Translations under genes and position numbers: made by a program | From: Xanthomonas fragariae | Lineage (GTDB): Bacteria; Pseudomonadota; Gammaproteobacteria; Xanthomonadales; Xanthomonadaceae | Direction: 5' to 3' | DNA length: 64,000 bases | Assembly (NCBI RefSeq): GCF_017603965.1 | Contig: NZ_CP071955.1 | Coordinates: 1,798,001-1,862,000, forward strand | In this document: positions 15,682-24,021 of the stretch, piece after piece | Layout: every line of letters begins with the position of its first letter | Numbering within the stretch: the first letter of the stretch is position 1 | The notes under the pieces: model-generated | The model's database searches: none | The model's input: only the letters and a program-made list of their open reading frames with translations | Told to the model about the DNA's origin: nothing

Positions 15682-18603
15682 TTAAGCCACCGACGATTCG
15701 GGTTCCTCCGGTTCGATGCGATTGCGTCCGTAGCGCTTGGCCCGATACAGCGCTTCGTCCGCACGCGCCAACAGCGTGGCAGCGGTGTCGCCGTTGCGAA
15801 ACCAGGACACGCCGATCGAACAGGTCACCCGCAGCGGATGCGCGGCGCCCACCTCGTACGGAGCCACGCCGATCGCCTCGTGGATAGCGCGCAGCCGGTG
15901 CTGGCTCTGGCGCGTCATGCCGGGTAGCAACACCAGCAATTCCTCGCCGCCGTAACGGCCCACTCTGTCCGAATCTCGCAGGCACGCAGTCAGCCGTACG
16001 CCCACTTTGGCCAGCACCGCGTCGCCAGCAAGATGTCCGTGTTCGTCGTTGATCAGTTTGAAGTGATCCAGATCGATCAACACCACCGCCAGCGGATGCT
16101 CGCCGTGCGCGCATGCTTGCAGTGCTTCGGTCATGGCTTCAAGGATGCCGGCGCGATTGAGCAGGCCGGTCAGCGCATCGTGGCTAGCCTTCAGCACCAA
16201 CGCTGCACGCGCGCTTTCCAGCTCGTGTTTTTCGCGTTCCAGCTGATAGGTGCGCTCGGCCACCAGCTTGGCAAGCATGCGTTCGCGCGCGACCAGATGG
16301 CGGTGCCGCCAGCGCCATAATCCAGCCAGCAGGCCGCTACCGATCAGAAGATACAGCGCGAATGCCGGCGGGCTGCGCCACCACAACGGCGCCACCGCAA
16401 ACGGCAGATCGGCGATCGGCGAGGCGGTGCTTCGGTACCGATCCAGCACTTGCACCTGTAGGCGAAAATGCCCGGGCGGCAGTGGCGATTGGTCGATCGA
16501 CAGATCGTCGCTCTGGATCCATTCGTCGTGCAGACCGAGCAGGCGATAGCGCACCGTCAGCCGGCTAGGGTCGTCGTAGACCTCCATCGTCGACAGCTCT
16601 ATATGCAGCGGTTTATCGCTCCAGCCGAGCAGTTGCCCGCGCTGCACCGGCACGCCCCCGCGGCTGACACTGTCGATGCGCACGCTGGGCTTGCGCTCGT
16701 CGAACAAGCGCGCCGGATCGCGCAGATGACTCACCCCGCGTGCGGTCCCGATCCACACCGAACCATCCGGGTCTTCGGCAAACGCGGCGTCGGACACGTC
16801 ATCCCAGATCAGCCCTTGCGACTGCGACAGATGCGCCCAGCGTTCGCCGTCGTAGACCTCCACGCCACGCGCATGGCCAACCCAGACACGGCCGAGGCTG
16901 TCGCCGCGTAGCAGATACACCAAGACATCGCGCAGTGCCTCGTCGCTGATTTCATGCAGATCCAGGCCATCGTTCAGCAACATGCCGTGCCACAGCCCGG
17001 GGCGATAAAACGCCAGCCACACCTTGCCGCTGTCGTTGATGTGGAATTTGCTGATCCACGGCTCGGACGCACCACCGTTGACCTTGACTTGGACCTTCGA
17101 CCAGCGCGCACCCTGCAAACGAAACAGGCCGTTGGCGCTGGACACCCATAGCGTGCCGTCGGCGGTCTGTTGAATATCGGTGTAGGTGATTGCCGGCATG
17201 TCGACTGCCGCTTGCAGTGTGCCGCCTTCCAGCGGACGTTCGATCACAAACAAGCCGCCGGCACTGAGCATCCACAACCGCCCCTGACGATCGCTAAGCA
17301 AACGCAGCCCTGTGTGCGGCAGTTTGGCGATTTGGGCGCTGCGCCCATCCGGCCAGGTGCGGCGCAGGAATCCGGCCGAATTAAGCGTCCACAGGCTACC
17401 GTCGGCGCTGCGCACCATGCCCACGATCTGAATGCCGGATTTCGGCAGGGCAGGGGTAAAGCGCCCGCCGGTGTTGGCTTGGCGACCTATGCCGTGTTCG
17501 TTGCCGACCAGCAGCGCTCCGCGCGCGTCGCGGGCGATCGACCAGGTCGGCGCGGCCGGCATGCCTTGCGAGGCGTCCCAATTTTCGATCCATTCGTAGC
17601 CGGCCCAACGCACCAGACCTTCGCCATCGACGGTCATCCAAAGATCGCCATCGCGGTCCACCACGATCGCGACGCTACTGCCGGGCGGCAAACCGTTGTC
17701 TGTACCGAAACTGCGCCATCGACCATCTTCCCAGCGCGCCAGGCCGTCGTTGCGGCGCACCAGCACATGCCCTTCGTGATCGAGCACCAATGGCGCCGGT
17801 CGCCCGACCGTGCTGCCATCCAGCAGCGGCAATGGCCGCACACTGAACCTGGTTGCGCCCGCCGCGCGATAGAGCAGGGTGCCGGTGCCGCGCACCCACA
17901 GCGCGCCGTCGTGGTCGCGCAAGACGCTGTGCCAGCGGTCTTCCGGCACACCTTGCTCAGGCCCGTAGACCTGCACCTTGCGCTGCGCATCGATGGCGCA
18001 AAGCTTGCGCGCACAGCCCACCCACAGCGTGTCGCCTTCCACCGACAAGCTCAGTACCCGCGATAGCTCGGGCACGCGCACCCGGGTGGCGGTGTCCAGC
18101 AAGGGTTCGCTATGCCAGCGGCCATTGCCGCGTGCGCGCAGCTTTTCCAGGGTGCCGCCGTTGGCCAGCACTGTGCCCCACGAAAGGCTGGCGAGCAGCA
18201 GGCCTTCCTGCAGATGCTCGGCCTCATCGGGCGCCAGTTTGCGAAAGCCGTTTTCGTTGCCGACGAACAGTGCCTGGAACCCGGCAACCCATAGCCGCCC
18301 ATTGACAGTTTCGGTCATCGCATTGATCGGCTCGTTGCGCAGGCCATCCAACGCCATCTGCTGAAAAATACGCCCGTTGTAGCGATACAGCCCGCTTTCG
18401 GTGCAGACCCACAGCAAAGTGGCGCGGGTCTGCAGCAGGCAGGTACCGGCTAGCCCAAGCAGCCCCTGGTCGTGGGCGTAGCGGCGAATGCTAGCGCTCT
18501 GCGCGCCAGCCAGATCGGCCAACGATAGCAATGCCAGCAGTAACACCGCAGCAAACGGTGTGCGCCGGCTCGACGAGCTCCACTGGCGGTACTGAAACCC
18601 CAC
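15682..18603 (-). CDS. Membrane diguanylate cyclase with periplasmic propeller and Y_Y_Y sensor
   Basis: 973 residues from a GTG start. A signal peptide (hydrophobic AAVLLLALLSLADLAGAQS) is followed by two-component regulator propeller repeats such as LLWVCTESGLYRYNG, GTLWVSSANGLFRL and GSVWIGTARGVSHL. A Y_Y_Y-type domain (YRLLGLHDEWIQ) comes next, then one membrane helix near residues 744-764, a short coiled coil and a C-terminal GGDEF domain. The active site reads GGEEL near residue 882, and an RxxD product-inhibition site (RDSD) lies five residues before it, so it should be catalytically competent. It would make c-di-GMP in response to a periplasmic signal. It sits between fliR and flhB and may link signal input to motility. 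Confidence 0.9.
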   Translation of the reverse strand: MGFQYRQWSSSSRRTPFAAVLLLALLSLADLAGAQSASIRRYAHDQGLLGLAGTCLLQTRATLLWVCTESGLYRYNGRIFQQMALDGLRNEPINAMTETVNGRLWVAGFQALFVGNENGFRKLAPDEAEHLQEGLLLASLSWGTVLANGGTLEKLRARGNGRWHSEPLLDTATRVRVPELSRVLSLSVEGDTLWVGCARKLCAIDAQRKVQVYGPEQGVPEDRWHSVLRDHDGALWVRGTGTLLYRAAGATRFSVRPLPLLDGSTVGRPAPLVLDHEGHVLVRRNDGLARWEDGRWRSFGTDNGLPPGSSVAIVVDRDGDLWMTVDGEGLVRWAGYEWIENWDASQGMPAAPTWSIARDARGALLVGNEHGIGRQANTGGRFTPALPKSGIQIVGMVRSADGSLWTLNSAGFLRRTWPDGRSAQIAKLPHTGLRLLSDRQGRLWMLSAGGLFVIERPLEGGTLQAAVDMPAITYTDIQQTADGTLWVSSANGLFRLQGARWSKVQVKVNGGASEPWISKFHINDSGKVWLAFYRPGLWHGMLLNDGLDLHEISDEALRDVLVYLLRGDSLGRVWVGHARGVEVYDGERWAHLSQSQGLIWDDVSDAAFAEDPDGSVWIGTARGVSHLRDPARLFDERKPSVRIDSVSRGGVPVQRGQLLGWSDKPLHIELSTMEVYDDPSRLTVRYRLLGLHDEWIQSDDLSIDQSPLPPGHFRLQVQVLDRYRSTASPIADLPFAVAPLWWRSPPAFALYLLIGSGLLAGLWRWRHRHLVARERMLAKLVAERTYQLEREKHELESARAALVLKASHDALTGLLNRAGILEAMTEALQACAHGEHPLAVVLIDLDHFKLINDEHGHLAGDAVLAKVGVRLTACLRDSDRVGRYGGEELLVLLPGMTRQSQHRLRAIHEAIGVAPYEVGAAHPLRVTCSIGVSWFRNGDTAATLLARADEALYRAKRYGRNRIEPEEPESSVA

Positions 18604-19050
18604 AGGCGTTGCGATCTCCCATGCATCGGCACGTGCAGTCCGCGCCCCTCGCGCGGTGTCTCACGTTTGCCATGGGCGGCCCCCTAGCAGGCCGCGTTGA
18701 GTCGACTAGCGGCTGTTCACGCGGGTTTCTTTAATGCTTATGTCAATTGGATGGCGTAGTTGCTTAGCGATCGATGCAGCCATTGCTCGATTGCGTCGTG
18801 TCGCTGCTGACGCATTGGTCACGTGGATTGCTTGAAGCGCGTTTCAAAACCGGCGGTGTGATGGTCGAGCATGTGCGATTCCGATGCACTGAGCCGGCTG
18901 GCAATCTGCGTGCAGTTGCTCCAGCTCGCGCTTGCGCGCAGCAATTTGCGCATGCGCATGCGCATGCGCCGGTGCTCGGGCTGCTGCTACGTTGGAAGGG
19001 CAAGGCACACGCGATACTTCGGTTGCTGATTCGGTCTACCTCAGAAGTTG
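18604..19050. other. Gene-free gap between fliR and the diguanylate cyclase
   Basis: 447 bp with no convincing gene. It presumably holds the promoter of the diguanylate cyclase. The only structure I see is a short array of alternating GCGCAT units near 18946-18970. No GG-N10-GC sigma-54 site facing the cyclase was found. Confidence 0.5.
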
Positions 19051-19842
19051 TCAGGCAGTCAATTTTCTGGCGGCATCGAACGCGGTATCGAACATGCGCT
19101 GCACGGGCGGCGCGAATTCGCTGGCGAAACTGAACAGCAGAAACAGCCCCAGCAATACCGTCAGCGGTAAGCCCAACTGCACCGGGTTCAAAGCCGGCGC
19201 CGCCTTGGCCAAGGCGCCAAGGGCCAAGTTAACCGCCAACATCGCCACCATCATCGGCAACGCCAGAGTCAGACCGCCGCGCAGGATCTGCAGAAACAGC
19301 GTGGGCGCCACTTCGGCGAATGCGGCCGCATCCGGCACCGCAGTGCCGATCGGCAAGGCCTTATAGCTGTCCACCAGCAATGCGATGACTGCCAGATGCC
19401 CATTGGCCGCGAAGAACAGCATCCCGAACCCGATATAGAACCACTGCGCAATCACGCCCGACGTTACCCCACGCATGGGGTCGGACATCTGCGCAAACGA
19501 CAGACCGGTGGACTGCGACACCAGCTCGCCCGCCAGTGCTCCTGCCTCGAATATCAACTTCAGCATGAAGCCCATGCTGGCCCCGACTGCCAGCTCGCGC
19601 GCGACGCTCAGCACCGCCTGTGCGGTGAATCCATCCCACTGCGGGACCGGCGGCAGAATCGGCGCCAGCACCATTGCCAAGGTCCCGGCCAGCATCACCC
19701 GCACTCGCCCCGGCACCGCGCGCGTGCCGATCAACGGCATCGCGGTCAGCAACGCACCGGTCCGCAGCATCGTCCACATGATCGCCCCCACCATCGCAAA
19801 CGCGCGCTGGCCATCGATCACCATTTGGGTTGCAGCATCCAT
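19051..19842 (-). CDS. fliR: FliR, flagellar export gate protein
   Basis: 263 residues, six predicted membrane segments. FliR forms the core of the FliPQR export gate. The N-terminus contains RTGALLTAMPLIGTRAVPGR, the conserved first membrane region, and the C-terminal half has LQILRGGLTLALPMMVAML. Start ATG 19842 lies 13 bp after the fliQ stop, consistent with one operon fliLMNOP-QR. Last gene of that operon. Confidence 0.95.
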   Translation of the reverse strand: MDAATQMVIDGQRAFAMVGAIMWTMLRTGALLTAMPLIGTRAVPGRVRVMLAGTLAMVLAPILPPVPQWDGFTAQAVLSVARELAVGASMGFMLKLIFEAGALAGELVSQSTGLSFAQMSDPMRGVTSGVIAQWFYIGFGMLFFAANGHLAVIALLVDSYKALPIGTAVPDAAAFAEVAPTLFLQILRGGLTLALPMMVAMLAVNLALGALAKAAPALNPVQLGLPLTVLLGLFLLFSFASEFAPPVQRMFDTAFDAARKLTA

Positions 19843-19855
19843 CCGCGCTATCCCG

Positions 19856-20125
19856 CTAACCGATCAGATGCGGAATGCGCTGAAACAGCGCGATGGTGAA
19901 CTCCACCAGATGCCCCAGCAGCATGCTGCCGGTAGCAAACAAGGTGGCCGTCAACGCGACCGCCTTGGCCACGAAGGCGATGGTCGGTTCGTTCAACTGG
20001 GTGGCGGCCTGCACCACACCGATGACAACACCGACGATCAGCACGGCCAGCAACATCGGTCCGGCAATCCATAACACGGTGACCAGACCACCGCGCAATT
20101 CGGTCAATGCGATTTCAGGGCTCAT
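19856..20125 (-). CDS. fliQ: FliQ, flagellar export gate protein
   Basis: 89 residues, two hydrophobic helices separated by the conserved QAATQLNEPTIAFVAKA loop, exactly the FliQ family size and pattern. Part of the FliPQR gate. Normally it follows fliP within a few bases. Here 584 bp lie between them, holding two MITEs and a solo IS30 end. A weak sigma-54-like sequence lies directly before its start, but no good Shine-Dalgarno is visible (TCTCCC precedes the ATG). Confidence 0.95.
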   Translation of the reverse strand: MSPEIALTELRGGLVTVLWIAGPMLLAVLIVGVVIGVVQAATQLNEPTIAFVAKAVALTATLFATGSMLLGHLVEFTIALFQRIPHLIG

Positions 20126-20137
20126 GGGAGATGATGA

Positions 20138-20154
20138 TGCAAGTGGAATGCCAA
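20138..20154 (-). promoter_or_regulatory. Possible sigma-54 promoter directly before fliQ
   Basis: Minus-strand sequence TTGGCATTCCACTTGCA, with GG-N10-GC spacing and a perfect TTGCA. The predicted transcription start would be only about 2 bp before the fliQ ATG, leaving almost no leader, so either the transcript is leaderless or the match is by chance. Confidence 0.35.
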
Positions 20155-20208
20155 AGGACGATGTGGGGGGGGAGCTGGAATCGGGAGTTCATTGGGTATA
20201 TCCATGCT

Positions 20209-20231
20209 GTTGCACTTGGAACTTGAGTCGG
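20209..20231. repeat. Solo terminal repeat of the IS30-type element
   Basis: TGTTGCACTTGGAACTTGAG matches the inner part of the right end of the IS30 copy at 4730-5804 with one substitution, but no transposase or second end is nearby. It looks like the scar of an imprecise excision or deletion in the fliQ-fliP gap. Confidence 0.55.
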
Positions 20232-20348
20232 CCAACCATTAAAGAAATAACGCCCCGTCCGTGCGCCCTACGGGTTGTGCATCTGCCGGCCTTGCCGTTG
20301 CGGTATGGGGCCCCGGTAGCAAAGGTCAGAGCACAAGCGAAAGCTTAA

Positions 20349-20491
20349 GAGCGGCTAACAAAACGGCTGCTCTCAACCGCCAGGCGGGCGCGGTCGGTGC
20401 TCGGAATCGGCATGTACCACGCGTACACTGCGGTTCCTGCGCGTCGTCCGCACCCACCTGACGACTGCTCGCTACGTTGTGTTAGCCGCTC
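20349..20491. mobile_element. MITE copy 2 (143 bp)
   Basis: Ends GAGCGGCTAACAAAACG and its inverted counterpart (one substitution, CACAAC-type, at the right). TAA duplicated at 20346-20348 and 20492-20494. Lies 6 bp from copy 3. Core is shared with the copies at 1921, 20501, 31184 and 60358. Confidence 0.88.
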
Positions 20492-20500
20492 TAAAACTAA

Positions 20501-20644
20501 GAGAGGCTAACAAAACTACCACGCTCACCGCCAGGCGGGCGCGGCCGGTGCTCGGAACCGGCATGTACCACTCGTACACTGCGGTTCCTCCGGGCCGTCC
20601 GCACTCACACCTGGCGACTGCTCGCTACGTTTTGTTAGCCGCTC
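20501..20644. mobile_element. MITE copy 3 (144 bp)
   Basis: Ends GAGAGGCTAACAAAACT and the complement of GAGCGGCTAACAAAACG. TAA duplicated at 20498-20500 and 20645-20647. Same orientation as copy 2 and only 9 bp away, so the insertions are independent and each has its own target duplication. Ends 65 bp from the fliP stop. Confidence 0.88.
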
Positions 20645-20709
20645 TAAAGCCACAGCGAGAACAACGGCCACGGCCGATCATCAGCAAGAGCGAAAGCCTC
20701 GCTTTGCGA

Positions 20710-21543
20710 CTACGAGGCGTTAAAACTTGCTGCCAACGTCCCCACCACCAATACCCATCCATCCACCAGGATGAATAGCAGAATCTTGAACGGCGCCGAG
20801 ATCAACATCGGCGACAGCATCATCATGCCCATCGACATCAATACGCTGGCCACCACCAGATCGATGATCACGAACGGAATGAAGATCAAGAAACCTATCT
20901 CGAAAGCCGTCTTCAACTCGCTGGTCACAAACGACGCTACCAACACCGGGAACGGCACCGCGTCCGGGCCCGCGTATTTGCCATCGCCGGCCATGCCCGC
21001 GAAGGTCATCAGATCGCTCTCGCGGATCTGCGCCAGCATGAAGGCGCGCAACGGCTGCGTGGTCAGCGTCCAGGCGGTCTGGAAGTCGATCTGGTTGTTG
21101 AGGTACGGCGACAGGCCGGCGCCCCACATCTTTTGCCACACAGGCATCATCACCAGCCCTGTCAAGAACATCGACAAGCCCAGCAGCACCTGATTGGACG
21201 GGGTCTGCCCGGTGCCCAGCGCCTGGCGCAGCAGGCCCAGCACGATGGTGATACGGGTGAAGGCGGTCAGCACCAGCAGCATCGAGGGCAGCAGGGTAAT
21301 GGCCGTCATCAGCAGCAAGGTCTGCAGCGGCAGGCTTACCGGTTGGTCGCCGATGCGGCCAACGCTCACAGTTGGCAATGACGGCAACTGGTTGGAACCG
21401 ACCGCAGTGGCAGCGGGTGCAGCGGCCTGGGCCATCGCCGGCAAGGCGGCGGGTGTGGCGACCGCCAACAGCGGGCAGCTCATCACCAGCAGTATCGATA
21501 CCAGGCGCATGCTGCGCCCCCAGCGATTCCAGAAACTGAACAT
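20710..21543 (-). CDS. fliP: FliP, flagellar export gate protein
   Basis: 277 residues with an N-terminal signal sequence (residues ~10-38), then an A/P-rich stretch, and the conserved FliP core: LQTLLLMTAITLLPSMLL, FTRITIVLGLLRQALGTGQT, PSNQVLLGLSMFLTGLVM and the C-terminal membrane pair. FliP nucleates the FliPQR gate. The ATG follows the fliO stop with a 1-bp gap. MITE insertion begins 65 bp downstream of its stop. Confidence 0.96.
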   Translation of the reverse strand: MFSFWNRWGRSMRLVSILLVMSCPLLAVATPAALPAMAQAAAPAATAVGSNQLPSLPTVSVGRIGDQPVSLPLQTLLLMTAITLLPSMLLVLTAFTRITIVLGLLRQALGTGQTPSNQVLLGLSMFLTGLVMMPVWQKMWGAGLSPYLNNQIDFQTAWTLTTQPLRAFMLAQIRESDLMTFAGMAGDGKYAGPDAVPFPVLVASFVTSELKTAFEIGFLIFIPFVIIDLVVASVLMSMGMMMLSPMLISAPFKILLFILVDGWVLVVGTLAASFNAS

Positions 21544-21544
21544 G

Positions 21545-21952
21545 TCACGGGTCCTTGCGGAGCTTCTGTGCGAGCAGCTGGGCGAAATTGGGGAGTTGCT
21601 TGAAATTGGGCAGGCTGGGAGCCGGCGTGGGCGGTAGCGGTTCGGGCAAGGTATGCAAGGTGCTGATGCCGCCGGCGGTAACGCCGAGCAACAACTGCTG
21701 GCCGTTCACTTCCACCACCACCACGCGCTCCTTGGCACCGACCGCCAGGCTGGTCACCACACGCAGGCCCTCGCTGCTGCGCAAACCGCTGCCGGGCATG
21801 CGTTTGAGCAACCAACCCAGGCCAACGATCAGCGCGAGCACGAACAATAATGCAGAGACTGCGCCAAACAGGCCGGGCGAGGCCGGTGCCTGCGCGCCGA
21901 CCTGGGTTGCCTTGGCCGCGACCGGCGCGGCGGTGGCCAGCAGGCCGATCAC
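21545..21952 (-). CDS. fliO: FliO, flagellar export assembly factor
   Basis: 135 residues starting at GTG 21950-21952, which overlaps the fliN stop (GTGA) and has a perfect GGAGG five bases upstream inside fliN. One membrane helix (residues ~30-50) is followed by the conserved FliO cytoplasmic part: RVVTSLAVGAKERVVVVEVN and QQLLLGVTAGGISTLHTLPE. FliO assists FliP assembly. It lies in the usual place between fliN and fliP. Longer in-frame starts extend across fliN and are not needed. Confidence 0.9.
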   Translation of the reverse strand: MIGLLATAAPVAAKATQVGAQAPASPGLFGAVSALLFVLALIVGLGWLLKRMPGSGLRSSEGLRVVTSLAVGAKERVVVVEVNGQQLLLGVTAGGISTLHTLPEPLPPTPAPSLPNFKQLPNFAQLLAQKLRKDP

Positions 21953-22287
21953 CGCAGCCTCCGGATCCGTTCGCTGGGGCTGACCACGTCGGTCAGGCGG
22001 ATGCCGAAGCGGTCGTTGATGACCACCACTTCGCCATGCGCGATCAGGGTGCCATTGACGTACACGTCCAGCGGTTCGCCTGCGCCGCGTTCCAGTTCCA
22101 CCACCGAGCCCTGGTTGAGCTGCAACAGGTTGCGGATCGGGATGCGCGCACGGCCCACTTCCAGCGACAAGGTCACCGGTACGTCCAGAATCACGTCCAG
22201 ATTGAGGTCGATGGCATTCAGGTCGCGCTCGGCCTGCAGGCTTTCGAAGGTGGCGGGCGCGGCGTTGAGGATGTCGGAATTCATCAT
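21949..22287 (-). CDS. fliN: FliN, flagellar C-ring switch protein
   Basis: 112 residues from ATG 22285-22287 (overlapping the fliM stop as ATGA); a second ATG follows directly. Contains the surface-presentation fold: LDVILDVPVTLSLEVGRARI, LLQLNQGSVVELERGAGEP and INDRFGIRLTDVVSPSERI. Forms the base of the C-ring with FliM and FliG and binds FliH-FliI. Confidence 0.95.
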   Translation of the reverse strand: MMNSDILNAAPATFESLQAERDLNAIDLNLDVILDVPVTLSLEVGRARIPIRNLLQLNQGSVVELERGAGEPLDVYVNGTLIAHGEVVVINDRFGIRLTDVVSPSERIRRLR

Positions 22288-23297
22288 TTGCTGGGGTCCT
22301 GGGATGGAACGGCGCGCGGGGCTTGCACGCCAGGCGGGCGTACCGCGGTGATCTTGACGGCGTTGTTGCCATTGGAAACGCCGAATTCGCCGGTGAATAA
22401 CGGGATTTCTTCCACGCACAGCGGCACCTGGGCGGGCAGGTCGATCGGCAGGATGTCGCCGACCTTCAAACCTGTGAGCTGACGCAGACTCATGCGCTTG
22501 CTGGCCAGCACGCTGGACAGGGTCACCTCGGCGGTCTCCAGTTGCTCGCGCAGCATCACGTTCCAGGTATCGTCGCGGTCGTTGCGGTCGCTCTGGATGC
22601 CGGCATCGAGCAATTCGCGGATCGGCTCCAGCATCGAATACGGCAGGGTGATGTGGATCTCGCCGCCGCCGCCTTCAAGTTCCACATGGAAACGGCACAC
22701 CACCACGTACTCGCGCGGGGTGACGATGTTGGCGAAGTGCGGGTTGATCTCCGAGTTGATGTACTCAAAGTCCACTTCCATCACCGGCGCCCAGGCTTCC
22801 TTCAAGTCGGCGAAGGTCTGCTTGAGCATCAGCTGGACCACGCGCATCTCGGTGGCGGTGAATTCGCGACCTTCGATACGGGTGTGATAACGGCCGTCGC
22901 CGCCGAAGAAGTTGTCGACCACGGTGAACACCAGCGTGGGTTCGAATACGATCAGGCCGGTGCCGCGTAGTGGTTTGAAGCGGATCAGGTTGAGGTTGGT
23001 CGGCACGTACAGCGAGTGCATGTACTCGTTGAACTTGACCAGGTCGATGCCGCGCACCGACAGGTCGGCCGAGCGCCGAATCAGATTGAACAGGCCGATG
23101 CGCCACAGCCGCGCGAAGCGCTCGTTGACCATCTCCAGGGTCGGCATGCGGCCACGGATGATGCGGTCCTGGCTGGACAGGTCGTATTGGCGAGCCTCGC
23201 CGGGCAGGGCCTCCGGCTCGGTGTTGACCACGCCCGAATCGACGCCGTGCAGCAGCGCATCGATCTCGTCCTGGGAAAGCAGATCACTGACGCTCAT
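22284..23297 (-). CDS. fliM: FliM, flagellar motor switch protein
   Basis: 337 residues. The N-terminal LSQDEIDALLHG is the CheY-phosphate binding segment. The middle domain begins near QYDLSSQDRIIRGRMPTLE and includes the GGDGR loop (DNFFGGDGRYHTRIEGREF) that contacts FliG. The C-terminal FliN-like domain has LRQLTGLKVGDILPIDLP. ATG start 11 bp after the fliL stop. Confidence 0.97.
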   Translation of the reverse strand: MSVSDLLSQDEIDALLHGVDSGVVNTEPEALPGEARQYDLSSQDRIIRGRMPTLEMVNERFARLWRIGLFNLIRRSADLSVRGIDLVKFNEYMHSLYVPTNLNLIRFKPLRGTGLIVFEPTLVFTVVDNFFGGDGRYHTRIEGREFTATEMRVVQLMLKQTFADLKEAWAPVMEVDFEYINSEINPHFANIVTPREYVVVCRFHVELEGGGGEIHITLPYSMLEPIRELLDAGIQSDRNDRDDTWNVMLREQLETAEVTLSSVLASKRMSLRQLTGLKVGDILPIDLPAQVPLCVEEIPLFTGEFGVSNGNNAVKITAVRPPGVQAPRAVPSQDPSK

Positions 23298-23307
23298 GGG
23301 GCAGGCC

Positions 23308-23832
23308 TTACTGTGTAACGAAACTGGTGAACAACAATTCTTCGACGCACTTCTTGCCGGTCTCGCTGGTCATGACCTTCTGCGTTTCGACCAGCGCGGC
23401 CTTTTGCAGCTTCTGCTTGCCGGCCAGGTCGGCCACGTCGGTGGCCTTGGTCTGCGACAGCAACATCAGCAGATGTGCGCGGATGGCCGGGGCGTTTTCG
23501 GTGATGAGCTTGAGTTCTTCCGGGTCGCGGGTGACCAGTTGCACTTCGACCTGCAGGTACTGCGGGCCGTCGCCGGGGTCGGCCAGGTTGACCACGATCG
23601 CCGGGTCCATCGGGAAGTACTGGGCGGGTTTTGGCACATCGGCGACCGTGGGTGCAGCGTGTTTGCCGCCTTTTTCATCGTCCTTGTGGCCGAAGAAGAA
23701 CCAGGCGCCGCCGCCAGCGGCCGCTAGCACCACTACCGCAATAGCGATCAGTAGGAGCTTCTTGCCGCCCTTCTTCTTCTCGCCTTTGTCGTCTTTGTCT
23801 TCGGTATTCTTGGATTTTTCGGCCGCTGCCAC
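23308..23832 (-). CDS. fliL: FliL, flagellar basal body-associated protein
   Basis: 174 residues from GTG 23830-23832, chosen because GGAG sits six bases upstream and the product then starts with the short cytoplasmic Lys/Asp-rich segment of FliL (KSKNTEDKDDKGEKKKGGKK). One membrane helix (residues ~27-48) and a periplasmic domain follow (YFPMDPAIVVNLADPG, YLQVEVQLVTRDPEEL). Supports stator function. First gene of the fliLMNOPQR operon, with a near-perfect sigma-54 promoter 33-48 bp upstream. Confidence 0.93.
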   Translation of the reverse strand: MAAAEKSKNTEDKDDKGEKKKGGKKLLLIAIAVVVLAAAGGGAWFFFGHKDDEKGGKHAAPTVADVPKPAQYFPMDPAIVVNLADPGDGPQYLQVEVQLVTRDPEELKLITENAPAIRAHLLMLLSQTKATDVADLAGKQKLQKAALVETQKVMTSETGKKCVEELLFTSFVTQ

Positions 23833-23864
23833 AATGTGCTCCAGGGGAATGCTCAACCTGACGG

Positions 23865-23880
23865 TGCAATTGGCGTGCCA
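23865..23880 (-). promoter_or_regulatory. Sigma-54 promoter of fliL operon
   Basis: Minus strand TGGCACGCCAATTGCA: exact -24 (TGGCACG) and -12 (TTGCA) halves with canonical spacing. This is the best sigma-54 match in the window. Confidence 0.85.
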
Positions 23881-23921
23881 AAACCGCGACGGTTTTCTGG
23901 CGCGGGTTGCGCGCAAGCGGC

Positions 23922-23952
23922 AAAACCCCCGCAAGCTCTACGCGGCGGGGGT
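23922..23952 (-). terminator. Rho-independent terminator after fliK
   Basis: On the minus strand ACCCCCGC and GCGGGGGT form an 8-bp stem around a 12-base loop, followed by a short T run. It lies about 70 bp after the fliK stop and just before the fliL promoter, separating the fliEFGHIJK and fliLMNOPQR units. Confidence 0.7.
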
Positions 23953-24021
23953 AGGCGAGCTGCATCGGCATCACGCCAATGTGCGATTTTCAGTCGCGCC
24001 GGGTCGTCCCTGCGCAGAATT

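Noticed and set aside
18946..18970. GCGCAT alternating array as a regulatory site
   Set aside because: Short low-complexity run with no neighbouring promoter elements; recorded only as part of the gap.
20349..20644. CRISPR-like pair of repeats between fliP and fliQ
   Set aside because: The two 143-144-bp units have inverted termini and target duplications; they are MITEs, not repeats with spacers.
21953..22372. Longer N-terminus for FliO extending through fliN
   Set aside because: The extra residues are out-of-frame fliN/fliM sequence; a GTG with perfect GGAGG overlaps the fliN stop.
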